NCBI GenBank assembly: GCA_002384055.1
Contig: DGAU01000017.1
Coordinates: forward strand, 10,325-61,334
Length of the DNA: 51,010 bases
DNA from: Flavobacteriaceae bacterium UBA4022
GTDB lineage: Bacteria > Bacteroidota > Bacteroidia > Flavobacteriales > Flavobacteriaceae
Direction: 5' to 3'
Below the pieces are notes generated by a model, which did not search any database, had not been told where the DNA came from, and worked only from the letters and a program-made list of their open reading frames with translations. Position 1 is the first letter of the stretch. Every line of letters starts with the position of its first letter. Made by a program: the position numbers and the translations under genes. Below, in pieces: positions 8,799 through 17,486 of this stretch.

Positions 8799-8823
8799 CT
8801 GTAATTCAGGCAGAGATTTGTTC

Positions 8824-10251
8824 TTAAAGGGTTAACTTCTTGTTGAGGTCATCCACATACTTGCGGAATTGTTTGTCGGTACTGGACAAGTTGTCTACCG
8901 TTTTGCAGGCATGGAGTACCGTGGCATGATCCCGTTGGCCAATTTGTGATCCAATAGAGGCCAGTGAAGCCTTAGTAAATTTTTTGGCGAAAAACATCGC
9001 TAATTGGCGGGCCTGAACAATGTGTCGCTTGCGGGTTTTTGATTGCAAGGTGTCGACATCCATTTGGAAATATTCACTAACGACTTTTTGAATATAGTCG
9101 ATTGAGACTTCTCTTTTGGTATGTTTGACATAGTTATCGACAATTTTTCTAGCCAGATCAATCGTGATTTCCTTTCTGTTGAAGGATGAGTGTGCGATTA
9201 AAGAAATGATGGCCCCTTCAAGTTCGCGAATATTGGTTTTGATGTTGTTGGCCAAAAACTCAATAATCTCATCAGGCATTTCAACACCATCGCGATATAG
9301 TTTGTTTTTGATAATAGCAACCCGGGTATCGTAATCCGGATGATTCAGTTCTGCAGATAGACCCCACTTGAATCGGGACAACAAACGCTGTTCGATATCC
9401 ATCATATCTACAGGAGCCTTGTCACTTGTTAAGATGACTTGTTTGCCATTTTGGTGCAGGTGGTTGAAAATATGAAAAAACACATCTTGTGTTCCTGCTT
9501 TCCCTGACAGTAATTGAATGTCATCGACAATCAGAACATCGATGATCTGATAGAAATGGATGAAATCATTTCTGTTGTTTTTCTTAACCGATTCAATATA
9601 CTGTTGAGTAAATTTCTCTGCTGAAATATAAAGCACAGTTTTCTCGGGATATTTCTCTTTAATTTCTACTCCTATGGCATGACCTAGGTGTGTTTTACCT
9701 AAACCAACAGCACCAAAAATCAATAGCGGATTAAATGAAGTGCCCCCTGGTTTGTTTGCTACTGCAAAACCTGCAGAGCGCGCCAAACGGTTTGAATCTC
9801 CTTCCAAAAAGTTTTCAAAACTATAATTTGCATTAAGCTGTGATTCAATTTTGACATTACGGATTCCTGGAATGACAAAAGGATTTTTTAATTCTGGGCT
9901 TTTATGCTTGAGTGGGACATCTACCTCTTGGTCACGGATTTGACTGCGGTTCGCACTGGGTATTTTTTCGGTAAACGGTTGCTTGTTGCCGTAGGTGTTT
10001 TCCATTTTGATGAGGTACACCAACTTGGCTTTGGCCCCCAGTTCTTTGGTAAGTGAAACTTTAAGTAATTTGACATAATGCTCTTCAAGCCATTCGTAGA
10101 AGAATTTACTCGGCACTTGAATGCTGAGCGCATTGTCAATGAGCTTTACTGCTTTAATTGGCTCGAACCAAGTTTTGAATGCTTGCGTCGAAATGTTATC
10201 TTCGATAAAAGTCAAGCAATTGCCCCAAACTGATTCTGCAGTTTTAGTCAT
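8824..10251 (-). CDS. dnaA: Chromosomal replication initiator protein DnaA
   Basis: AAA+ initiator that binds DnaA boxes and opens the replication origin. Domain I (residues 1-80) recruits the helicase. The AAA+ domain has Walker A GAVGLGKT at 180-187 and Walker B VLIVDD at 239-244. Domain IV carries the DNA-binding signature GQRDHATVLHA near the C-terminus. The length of 475 residues is normal. The gene heads an apparent operon with the phosphatase, aldose dehydrogenase and methyltransferase. The upstream 200 nt are AT-rich but hold only one near-match to a DnaA box, so an origin there is not established. Confidence 0.98.
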   Translation of the reverse strand: MTKTAESVWGNCLTFIEDNISTQAFKTWFEPIKAVKLIDNALSIQVPSKFFYEWLEEHYVKLLKVSLTKELGAKAKLVYLIKMENTYGNKQPFTEKIPSANRSQIRDQEVDVPLKHKSPELKNPFVIPGIRNVKIESQLNANYSFENFLEGDSNRLARSAGFAVANKPGGTSFNPLLIFGAVGLGKTHLGHAIGVEIKEKYPEKTVLYISAEKFTQQYIESVKKNNRNDFIHFYQIIDVLIVDDIQLLSGKAGTQDVFFHIFNHLHQNGKQVILTSDKAPVDMMDIEQRLLSRFKWGLSAELNHPDYDTRVAIIKNKLYRDGVEMPDEIIEFLANNIKTNIRELEGAIISLIAHSSFNRKEITIDLARKIVDNYVKHTKREVSIDYIQKVVSEYFQMDVDTLQSKTRKRHIVQARQLAMFFAKKFTKASLASIGSQIGQRDHATVLHACKTVDNLSSTDKQFRKYVDDLNKKLTL

Positions 10252-10454
10252 AATTAAAGTTACGGTTGTTTAGTTAAAATCGGTGTCTAGAATTGAGAAG
10301 TGGGACGCCTCTCTGATATTCTGGTGACTATGCAAATATGTGAACAAATAATCTAAAAAAAAATAAAATGCCTATTGAATTTTCATTTTTTTTTTCGCAT
10401 TATAAAACAAATATTGAATCATCCAATCAAGAGCCTTTTTAAAGGTTAAAAGAT

Positions 10455-10865
10455 ATGAAAAAAACAAAGACAGAATTACGCGTGCGATATGGAGAAACGG
10501 ATCAAATGGGTTTTGTCTATTACGGGCATTATGCATTGTATCTTGAGCAAGGAAGAACAGACTGGCTGCGCCATTTGGGTTTTTCGTATAAATTTTTGGA
10601 ACAAGAAAACATCCTTTTACCCGTAACAAAATTGGTAGTGAATTACCATGCGCCAGCGCGTTATGATGACTTTTTAATCATTCATACTGATCTAAAGAAT
10701 TTTCCTACAGCTAAAATAGAATTTGGGTATGAAATTTATAATCAAGAGAATACGCTTTTGGTCACGGCAGATACGACACTCGTTTTTGTTGATAAGTTAT
10801 CTGGGAAGGTCCGCAAAGCGCCAGATTATTTGATCGATAAATTAGCAGAAGAATCAGAGGTCTAA
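10455..10865 (+). CDS. YbgC-family acyl-CoA thioesterase (hotdog fold)
   Basis: Single-domain hotdog thioesterase of 136 residues. The 4-hydroxybenzoyl-CoA thioesterase/YbgC signature RYGETDQMGFVYYGHY is near the N-terminus, with Asp16 the likely catalytic residue. It would hydrolyse short or medium acyl-CoA esters in the cytoplasm. It is a single gene divergent from dnaA. Its stop codon overlaps the stop of the convergent YigZ-family gene by 2 nt. No Tol-Pal genes are adjacent, so the tol-operon role of E. coli YbgC cannot be assumed. Confidence 0.9.
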   Translation: MKKTKTELRVRYGETDQMGFVYYGHYALYLEQGRTDWLRHLGFSYKFLEQENILLPVTKLVVNYHAPARYDDFLIIHTDLKNFPTAKIEFGYEIYNQENTLLVTADTTLVFVDKLSGKVRKAPDYLIDKLAEESEV

Positions 10866-11482
10866 TCCTCTAAAACAGTCAAACTCATTTGATGCCATTG
10901 GTCAACGCGTTCTTTAAGATTGACCAGCGCGCTGGACCTTAATTCTAATGTTAAACGACAAGGCGTCCCCAAGCTTTGATGGGTGATCGTATAATTTTGT
11001 GTCTTTAGGTGGCGCATCAATACACCAATTTCTTCATAGCGAAACGTGATCATTACATTTTGGGTAATATACTGGTCTACAATGAGGCAGCTCTTGAGCG
11101 CTAATAAAGCAGATGTTTTGTAAGCATTGATCAGACCACTCATGCCTAATTTGTTCCCGCCAAAATAACGAACCACCACGACCAAGCAATTGGTCAGCTC
11201 CAAGGATTGAATTTGGCCATAGATCGGTGTGCCCGCACTGTGGTTTGGTTCGCCGTCATCAGACACGCGGTACTGGTCATAATGATCGCCCAACTGATAG
11301 GCAAAGCAATGATGTCCAGCGCTGGGGTGCAGCGTCTTTATGGATTCTAATGATTCGTTTATGTGGTCGATCGATCTTGTTGGTATGGCGTAAGCATAAA
11401 ATTTACTGCCTCGGTCCTTAAAGAGAACTGCTTCAGAAGGCGCTTTGATGGTTTTAAAAACATCTATTTTTTCAGAAGACAT
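10862..11482 (-). CDS. YigZ/IMPACT-family protein (UPF0029)
   Basis: Cytoplasmic protein of the IMPACT/YigZ family, 206 residues. The conserved N-terminal FKDRGSKFYAYA, the central AGHHCFAYQLG with SDDGEPNHSAGTPIYG, and the signature VVVVRYFGGNKLGMSGLINAY are all present. The biochemical role of bacterial members is not settled. The frame is open from a TTG at 11506 that overlaps the ribD stop, but the ATG at 11482 gives a length like E. coli YigZ and leaves 20 nt after ribD, so I chose it. Co-transcription with ribD is very likely. Confidence 0.9.
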   Translation of the reverse strand: MSSEKIDVFKTIKAPSEAVLFKDRGSKFYAYAIPTRSIDHINESLESIKTLHPSAGHHCFAYQLGDHYDQYRVSDDGEPNHSAGTPIYGQIQSLELTNCLVVVVRYFGGNKLGMSGLINAYKTSALLALKSCLIVDQYITQNVMITFRYEEIGVLMRHLKTQNYTITHQSLGTPCRLTLELRSSALVNLKERVDQWHQMSLTVLED

Positions 11483-11502
11483 ATCAGTGTTTTGCAGGTC
11501 CT

Positions 11503-12516
11503 TCAAGCGGTGGTTGGTTGTGGTTGGCCATAAGCGTGATGTAATTCATCAGTGTCAAAGTAGGCTATGATGTCGGTCGCCACTTTATCGAGTTTGGGAC
11601 TCTCAATACCATTTGTCCAAGTTTGCTGGGAGCGGTATATAAAGCATTCGTCCCAAAGCCCCTGATCAATAAACGACTGAATGGTCTTGGTGCCTCCCTC
11701 TACAATGACGCTTTGGATGTCCTGCTGAAACAGGTGTTGCGCAATTGCTGGGGCAGATAGCCACTGGTCGCTGGTGATCCTTTTGGCCCTAGGGGTTTGT
11801 TTAAAGAGGGTCAACAATTCATCGGACTCATCAGCCTGACCAAGGACAAAGACTGCTGGGTCATTGTTGGTCCATTGTGCCGCTGTTAGGCGCGGATCGT
11901 CCTGACGTAGGGTCTTGCTGCCAATTAAAATAGCCTGCTCCTCAGCCCGCAAGCGATGGACATGCTGGCGTGCTTTTGCATTAGTGATCCAAACGGGCCG
12001 TTGCATGTCTTTTTTAAGAGGCGCCGAGAAGCCATTGCTGGTTTCGGCCCATTTCAAAATAATATAAGGACGCTTCTCGGTGATGAATGTAAAAAATCGC
12101 CTATTGATTTTGCGTGCCTGCTCGCCCAGGATATCGGTAATGACCTCTATGCCATTGTCGCGCAAGTGAGCGACACCCGAACCGTTTACTTTAGGATTAG
12201 GGTCCATCGCGCCAACAACAACTTTGGCAATACCGGAGCTGACAATAAGTTGAGAGCAAGCAGGTGTCAGGCCATAATGATTGCAAGGCTCTAAGCTGAC
12301 GTATAGGGTCGCGCCGATCAAAAGCCGTTTGTTTACAAGGCGCCCAATAGCCTCAGCCTCAGCATGTCTTGCGCCTGCTTTGTGATGCCAGCCTTCGCTA
12401 ATGATCCGCTGGTCACCAACAATAACACAGCCCACAACAGGATTTGGATAGGTAGTACCCAGGCCATTTTTGGCCAAATCCAAGCAGCGCTGCATGTATT
12501 TTTCGTGTATCTTCAC
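11503..12516 (-). CDS. ribD: Bifunctional riboflavin deaminase/reductase RibD
   Basis: Catalyses the second and third steps of riboflavin synthesis. The N-terminal deaminase has zinc ligands His51 (HAEAEAI, with Glu53) and the PC-x8-C pair Cys78 and Cys87. The C-terminal reductase domain starts at about residue 148 (RPYIILKWAETSNG). Total length is 337 residues. The start is GTG at 12516; the next ATG (residue 8) would cut into the conserved first helix, so GTG is preferred. A perfect -7 element lies 5 nt before it, implying a leaderless transcript. A YigZ-family gene follows in the same unit. Confidence 0.93.
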   Translation of the reverse strand: MKIHEKYMQRCLDLAKNGLGTTYPNPVVGCVIVGDQRIISEGWHHKAGARHAEAEAIGRLVNKRLLIGATLYVSLEPCNHYGLTPACSQLIVSSGIAKVVVGAMDPNPKVNGSGVAHLRDNGIEVITDILGEQARKINRRFFTFITEKRPYIILKWAETSNGFSAPLKKDMQRPVWITNAKARQHVHRLRAEEQAILIGSKTLRQDDPRLTAAQWTNNDPAVFVLGQADESDELLTLFKQTPRAKRITSDQWLSAPAIAQHLFQQDIQSVIVEGGTKTIQSFIDQGLWDECFIYRSQQTWTNGIESPKLDKVATDIIAYFDTDELHHAYGQPQPTTA

Positions 12517-12520
12517 GATT

Positions 12521-12528
12521 CAAAAATA
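12521..12528 (-). promoter_or_regulatory. -7 promoter element of ribD, leaderless spacing
   Basis: On the minus strand this reads TATTTTTG, a perfect TAnnTTTG, with its last base 5 nt before the GTG start of ribD. The divergent GNAT gene starts at 12552, so the two promoters share this short interval. Confidence 0.55.
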
Positions 12529-12551
12529 CGAGTTATATTTCAGTAAAACTT

Positions 12552-13037
12552 ATGGTGCGCATACGATTAATTGAGCCTAAAGATGACCTGCAAGTAGGCG
12601 ATCTTATTAAACACGTTTTAGAAGAATTCGAAGCACCTCAAACAGGCACGGCCTACGAGGATGCTTCGTTAAACCACATGTATCAGACTTATCAACAGGC
12701 TAAGTGCGCTTATTTCGTGCTGGTTGATGGAGAAAAGGTCATTGGTGGTGGGGGAATCGCTCCGCTCAAGGACTACGATCCTGATTATTGTGAATTACAA
12801 AAAATGTACTTCTTACCCGAGGCGCGCGGACGCGGTTTTGGGAATGAGATCATGTCCACTTGTCTGGAGCATGCCAGTAAGCATGGGTTTAAATTCTGCT
12901 ATATTGAAACCATGGACGATATGCTCCAGGCACAAAGGGTCTATCAAAAATTTGGGTTTAAGTATATCGATGGAGCACTCGGCAATACGGGACATCATTC
13001 ATGCGGCGTTCATATGTTAAAACCACTCAATGGATAA
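12552..13037 (+). CDS. GNAT-family N-acetyltransferase
   Basis: Acetyl-CoA-dependent acetyltransferase of 161 residues. The acetyl-CoA loop is clear in LQKMYFLPEARGRGFGNEIM, followed by ETMDDMLQAQRVYQKFGFKYI. The substrate is unknown. It overlaps prmC by 8 nt, so the two are translated together; PrmC modifies release factors, but a functional link between them is only a guess. Confidence 0.87.
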   Translation: MVRIRLIEPKDDLQVGDLIKHVLEEFEAPQTGTAYEDASLNHMYQTYQQAKCAYFVLVDGEKVIGGGGIAPLKDYDPDYCELQKMYFLPEARGRGFGNEIMSTCLEHASKHGFKFCYIETMDDMLQAQRVYQKFGFKYIDGALGNTGHHSCGVHMLKPLNG

Positions 13038-13884
13038 GACCTATGGTGTATTGAAACAGCAATGGATGTCAGAACTGACACCATATTATGGCGCTCAAGA
13101 GACCGAAGCGCTCTTGCGCCGAGTATTGGACTTTCGCCGGTCTTGGAGTTCTCTTGATCTGATGCTGAACCAAAAGGAATTAGTGTCCCCTTCAGACCAA
13201 AAGTGGTTTGCTTTAGTCTTGGAGGATTTGGCTAAACTTAAGCCCGTGCAATATGTATTGGGAGAGACCTATTTTTATGGCCATCGTTTTGCGGTGACAA
13301 CGGATGTGTTGATCCCGCGTCCAGAAACAGAAGACCTGGTAGACTGGATTGTGACGCAAGAGGCCTCTTGCCATGGGCTACAGATATTGGATATTGGCAC
13401 GGGTTCTGGTTCTATTGCCATTAGTCTTAAGCTGGGATTGTCTGACCCCAAAGTTACCGCATGGGATGTGTCTGAAGCCGCATTAATTGTGGCCAAGTCA
13501 AATGCAAAAGACCTAAGTGCTGAGGTTTTTTTTGTGTTACAAAATGTGCTTACGGCAGATTTAGAAGATCCCGTCTGGGACATTATTGTGTCGAACCCGC
13601 CTTACGTATGTGTTAGCGAACAGGCCGAGATGCGTCCTCATGTATTGGATCATGAGCCTGGTTTGGCTCTTTTCGTTTCGGATAGCGATCCACTGCAATT
13701 CTATCAAAAAATCGCGGAGATTGGTCAAAAGAGCTTGGTTGCTAAAGGGCGGCTATATTTTGAAATCAATGCAGCATTTGGCCCAGAAACCGTAACGCTT
13801 CTGTCAGAAATGGGGTACCGCAATGTTACCCTGAAGAACGACACCTTTGGAAAACCACGAATGATTTGTGCTGTCAAGGTTTAG
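13030..13884 (+). CDS. prmC: Peptide chain release factor N5-glutamine methyltransferase
   Basis: Methylates the GGQ glutamine of release factors RF1 and RF2, improving termination. The N-terminal helical domain covers about residues 1-90. The SAM-binding motif DIGTGSGSIA is at 121-130 and the catalytic NPPY motif at 189-192. Length is 284 residues, normal for the family. The start overlaps the preceding GNAT gene by 8 nt. ligA follows after 66 nt with its own promoter. Confidence 0.95.
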   Translation: MDKTYGVLKQQWMSELTPYYGAQETEALLRRVLDFRRSWSSLDLMLNQKELVSPSDQKWFALVLEDLAKLKPVQYVLGETYFYGHRFAVTTDVLIPRPETEDLVDWIVTQEASCHGLQILDIGTGSGSIAISLKLGLSDPKVTAWDVSEAALIVAKSNAKDLSAEVFFVLQNVLTADLEDPVWDIIVSNPPYVCVSEQAEMRPHVLDHEPGLALFVSDSDPLQFYQKIAEIGQKSLVAKGRLYFEINAAFGPETVTLLSEMGYRNVTLKNDTFGKPRMICAVKV

Positions 13885-13938
13885 GTCATTTCTGTGCGAT
13901 ATTTTTGATAAAAAAGCGCCGCTAGAGCCCTTAATTCT

Positions 13939-13946
13939 TATCTTTG
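13939..13946 (+). promoter_or_regulatory. -7 promoter element of ligA, leaderless spacing
   Basis: TATCTTTG is a perfect TAnnTTTG, ending 5 nt before the ligA ATG at 13951. It separates ligA and the genes after it from the GNAT-prmC unit. Confidence 0.55.
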
Positions 13947-13950
13947 TTTT

Positions 13951-15975
13951 ATGACCACCCAACAGCAAATAACGGAACTCAGAACAGTCCTGAAGGAGCA
14001 CAATTACCGTTACTATGTAGTGGATGAGCCTACGATTTCAGATTTTGAATTTGATCAGCTTTTAAAGTCACTCAAGGATCTGGAAGACAAACACCCCGCT
14101 TTTTTCGACCCGAATTCACCGACCCAGCGGGTTGGAGGATCTGTCACAAAAAATTTTGATACCATTGTTCACGAGCACCGGATGTACTCCTTGGACAATA
14201 GCTATTCCCAGTCGGATCTAGAAGATTGGGAAAGCCGAATAAAAAAAGTCATCGAAGAACCTGTGACATATGTCTGTGAATTGAAGTATGATGGGGCCTC
14301 CATTAGCTTGACCTACGAAAATGGAGCCTTATTGCGCGCAGTAACCAGAGGTGATGGGCTTGAAGGGGATGATGTTACGGCAAATGTGCGGACCATCCGC
14401 TCGGTACCCTTAACCCTGAAGGGGTCTTATCCCGAGCGGTTCTCTATTCGTGGTGAAATTGTCATGCCCAAAACAGGATTTGAAGCCTTAAATGAGCAGA
14501 GAATTGCTGCTGGTGAAGAGCCTTTTAAGAATCCAAGAAATACCGCATCGGGAAGCCTGAAGCTGCAAGACAGCGCCGAAGTAGCCAAGCGTCCTTTGAC
14601 CTGTCTTCTTTATAACCTTCAGGGAGAGGGTCTTGATGTATCAACACAATACCATGCTTTGGAAAAGGCTCGGGCTTGGGGTTTCAAAGTCCCAGCCCAA
14701 GGGCGGCACTGTGCTGATTTGTCGGAAGTTCTTTCATTTGTAACCTATTGGGAGAGCCATCGCCATGAATTGCCTTATGAAATTGATGGGGTCGTTGTAA
14801 AGGTTAACGATCTCAGGCATCAAGAAATTCTGGGCTTTACAGCGAAGTCTCCACGATGGGCTATCGCTTATAAATTTCAAGCAGAGGCGGCGCAAACAAT
14901 TCTCGAATCTGTGGTTTATCAGGTGGGGAGAACGGGCGCCATAACTCCTGTAGCTCAGTTAGCCCCTGTAGACTTGGCAGGGACTATAGTCAAAAGGGCA
15001 TCACTGCACAATGCAGACCAAATTGCCAAGTTAAACTTGTGCTTGGGAGATCATGTATTTGTGGAAAAGGGGGGCGATATCATACCCAAAATTACCGGTG
15101 TAAATTTTGCAGAGCGTCTTCCAAATAGTACACCTATTGATTTCATCTCTGAGTGCCCTGAGTGTGATACTACATTGGTCAGGCAAGAAGGCGAGGCACA
15201 GCACTATTGCCCCAATGAGCAAGGCTGCCCGGTTCAAATTATGGGCCGGATACAGCATTATATTTCGAGAAAGGCAATGGATATTGATGGTCTTGGTGAA
15301 GAAACGGTTAGTCTGATGGTGCGTCAAGGGATCATCAAAGACTTTTCAGATCTGTACACGTTGCGTGTTACAGACTTATTACCCTTGGAGCGGATGGGCG
15401 AAAAAAGCGCGCAGAATTTGGTGTTGGGTGTGGCGCAATCACTCACCAAAGAATTTGATAAGGTGTTGTTTGCTTTGGGCATAAGACATGTTGGTCAGAC
15501 TGTTGCCAAAAAGCTCGCGTGGCACTACAAATCTGTCGACGTCCTAGCCGAGGCCACTGTCGCGGAATTAGTCAATGTGGATGATATCGGCATAAAAATA
15601 GCAGAGAGCATCGTTCGTTATTTCGATGATACAGAGAACAGAAAACGGCTGGAACGTTTGAGGGCTTATGGGGTGCAGTTGGTCTTGGCTGAGCAGTCCA
15701 AATTAGAAACACGCCCAGCTATTTTTGAGGGCAAGAGCTTTGTGGTTTCTGGTGTATTCGCTAACTATTCTCGAGAGGGCCTGAAAGATCTAATTGCGCT
15801 TTATGGGGGTAAAGTTGTTGGCAGTATTTCTGCCAAAACCAGTTATGTCGTGGCTGGAGATCAAATGGGTCCCAGCAAACGACAAAAAGCAGAGAATTTA
15901 GGAGTATCCCTGTTGTCCGAAAATGACTTCACGGGGATGATCAATGCTGGTGTTCAAACAAATCTTTTTGATTGA
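13951..15975 (+). CDS. ligA: NAD-dependent DNA ligase
   Basis: Seals nicks in replication and repair using NAD. The adenylation motif KYDG places the nucleotide-accepting lysine at Lys112. The OB-fold follows, then a four-cysteine zinc finger (CPEC near codons 400-403, with two further cysteines at YCPNE and GCP), helix-hairpin-helix repeats and a C-terminal BRCT domain beginning near GKSFVVSGVF. The length of 674 residues is standard. The DUF6913 gene begins 1 nt after the stop. Confidence 0.97.
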   Translation: MTTQQQITELRTVLKEHNYRYYVVDEPTISDFEFDQLLKSLKDLEDKHPAFFDPNSPTQRVGGSVTKNFDTIVHEHRMYSLDNSYSQSDLEDWESRIKKVIEEPVTYVCELKYDGASISLTYENGALLRAVTRGDGLEGDDVTANVRTIRSVPLTLKGSYPERFSIRGEIVMPKTGFEALNEQRIAAGEEPFKNPRNTASGSLKLQDSAEVAKRPLTCLLYNLQGEGLDVSTQYHALEKARAWGFKVPAQGRHCADLSEVLSFVTYWESHRHELPYEIDGVVVKVNDLRHQEILGFTAKSPRWAIAYKFQAEAAQTILESVVYQVGRTGAITPVAQLAPVDLAGTIVKRASLHNADQIAKLNLCLGDHVFVEKGGDIIPKITGVNFAERLPNSTPIDFISECPECDTTLVRQEGEAQHYCPNEQGCPVQIMGRIQHYISRKAMDIDGLGEETVSLMVRQGIIKDFSDLYTLRVTDLLPLERMGEKSAQNLVLGVAQSLTKEFDKVLFALGIRHVGQTVAKKLAWHYKSVDVLAEATVAELVNVDDIGIKIAESIVRYFDDTENRKRLERLRAYGVQLVLAEQSKLETRPAIFEGKSFVVSGVFANYSREGLKDLIALYGGKVVGSISAKTSYVVAGDQMGPSKRQKAENLGVSLLSENDFTGMINAGVQTNLFD

Positions 15976-15976
15976 T

Positions 15977-16507
15977 ATGTTAAAGAAAGTGATACATTGG
16001 GTTAAAATGAAGTGGCTTCATCGCCATTTGGTGGAGGCCATTAAGGTCCGTGATCGCTCGGCAGTGAATGATCCATGCCGTACGATTGGATTTTTAGTTG
16101 ATGAGGCCATCATTAAAGATCTCGATCAGCTCTACCAATGTTCTGTGGACTTGAATTTGGCGCCAAAAGACGTGAAAGTATTTACTTTTTTGGAGAATAA
16201 GGACAACTTGCCTACGCTGCGCCAGAATCAAATGCACCAAAATGACATCGATTGGAAGGGGCGCATACATCATGCCGGTGCGTTGGAGTTTTTAGAAACG
16301 CGTTTCGATGTATTGGTCGCTTTGTATCATCCGGGTAATGATTTTATGAACCTTATGGTGGCTAAGAGTCAAAGTAAGTTTAAGGTCGGAAGTAGAGGGT
16401 TAAGAGCTGATCTCTATGATTTGATGATTGGTATTGCTCCTGGAGACGTTCCTCATTTTAGAAAAGAATTAAAAAAATATTTCACTTTATTAAACAAGAC
16501 CATATGA
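15977..16507 (+). CDS. DUF6913-family conserved hypothetical protein
   Basis: A 176-residue cytoplasmic protein of unknown function that matches the DUF6913 type found in Bacteroidota between ligA and dapA. Visible features are a basic N-terminal helix (KKVIHWVKMKWLHRH), the segment DPCRTIGFLVDE, a central FTFLENKDNLP, and FDVLVALYHPGNDFMNLMVAKSQS, ending in an amphipathic KKYFTLL helix. The frame opens 33 nt earlier inside ligA, but the ATG at 15977 just after the ligA stop is the natural start. The stop overlaps the dapA ATG by 4 nt, so translation is coupled. No catalytic motif is recognised. Confidence 0.85.
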   Translation: MLKKVIHWVKMKWLHRHLVEAIKVRDRSAVNDPCRTIGFLVDEAIIKDLDQLYQCSVDLNLAPKDVKVFTFLENKDNLPTLRQNQMHQNDIDWKGRIHHAGALEFLETRFDVLVALYHPGNDFMNLMVAKSQSKFKVGSRGLRADLYDLMIGIAPGDVPHFRKELKKYFTLLNKTI

Positions 16508-17394
16508 AATCATTACTAGGCACCGGAGTCGCTCTTGTGACGCCATTTACTGCTCAAGGCACTGTGGATACGGCAGCCTTAAAGCGGATTGTCCGCTACC
16601 AATTGGACAATGGTATTAATTATTTGGTTGTTCTTGGGACGACAGGTGAAAGTGTGACCCTAAGCACAGAGGAGAAGACCATAGTGTTGGACACTGTTTT
16701 AGCAGAAAATCAAAGTCAGGTTCCGGTGGTATTAGGGGTGGGCGGCAACGATACCGCTGAGGTCATACGCCAATTAAAAAAAATAGATCCACAGCAGATT
16801 GATGCAGTGCTTTCTGTGAGTCCGATGTATAATAAGCCAACGCAGGAGGGAATCTTTCGTCATTTTGAGGCGGTAGCTCAGGCCAGCCCAGTTCCGGTTT
16901 TGTTGTATAATGTGCCCGGACGTACCTCGAGTAATATGGCGCCCGAGACGGTGGTACGAATCGCCAACCAGTGTCCCAATATTATTGGCATCAAAGAAGC
17001 GGCCGGTGACTTGGTGCAAGCCCTGAAGTTGATTCGCGCAGTTCCTAAAGACTTTTTGGTAATTTCGGGAGACGACATGATCGCATTGTCTATGGTATTG
17101 GCTGGAGGTCATGGGGTGATTTCTGTTATTGGCGAGGGCCTACCCAAGGCCTTCTCTGAAATGATTCGTTTGGGTTTAAACGGGGAAGTTAATAGGGCAT
17201 TCGCCTTGCATTACCAAATGATGCCCGTTATCGATTATATTTTTGAGGAAGGTAATCCAGCAGGGATTAAAGCATTATTCAGCGTTATAGGGCTTTGCAG
17301 CAATCATTTACGACTTCCGTTAGTCCCTGTAAGTCCTGCCTTATATGAAAAAATAGAAATATTTGTCAACGATTTTAACGCCATTGAGCGTTAA
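16504..17394 (+). CDS. dapA: 4-hydroxy-tetrahydrodipicolinate synthase
   Basis: Condenses pyruvate with aspartate semialdehyde, the first committed step of the lysine/diaminopimelate pathway. The Schiff-base lysine is Lys164 in IIGIKEAAGD, Tyr135 lies in YNVPGRT, and the GTTGES motif at 45-50 supplies the conserved threonines. Length is 296 residues. The pathway partner dapF is elsewhere in this window at 3148. The ATG overlaps the DUF6913 stop. Confidence 0.96.
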   Translation: MKSLLGTGVALVTPFTAQGTVDTAALKRIVRYQLDNGINYLVVLGTTGESVTLSTEEKTIVLDTVLAENQSQVPVVLGVGGNDTAEVIRQLKKIDPQQIDAVLSVSPMYNKPTQEGIFRHFEAVAQASPVPVLLYNVPGRTSSNMAPETVVRIANQCPNIIGIKEAAGDLVQALKLIRAVPKDFLVISGDDMIALSMVLAGGHGVISVIGEGLPKAFSEMIRLGLNGEVNRAFALHYQMMPVIDYIFEEGNPAGIKALFSVIGLCSNHLRLPLVPVSPALYEKIEIFVNDFNAIER

Positions 17395-17474
17395 TCTTTC
17401 TTAAAAATGGCTTATATCTGGTTTTGGCATCCTATTTTCGGCCCAAATTTTATATAATAATCCTATTTATTCAC

Positions 17475-17482
17475 TACTTTTG
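17475..17482 (+). promoter_or_regulatory. -7 promoter element of bamD, leaderless spacing
   Basis: TACTTTTG matches TAnnTTTG and ends 5 nt before the bamD ATG at 17487. It supports that ATG and rules out the upstream extension of the frame, which would contain the promoter. Confidence 0.55.
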
Positions 17483-17486
17483 CACG

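Noticed and set aside
10252..10454. AT-rich interval before dnaA considered as the replication origin
   Set aside because: Only one near-match to a DnaA box is visible (TGTGAACAA, 10335-10343). An origin would need a cluster of boxes and a GC-skew switch, which I cannot compute here.
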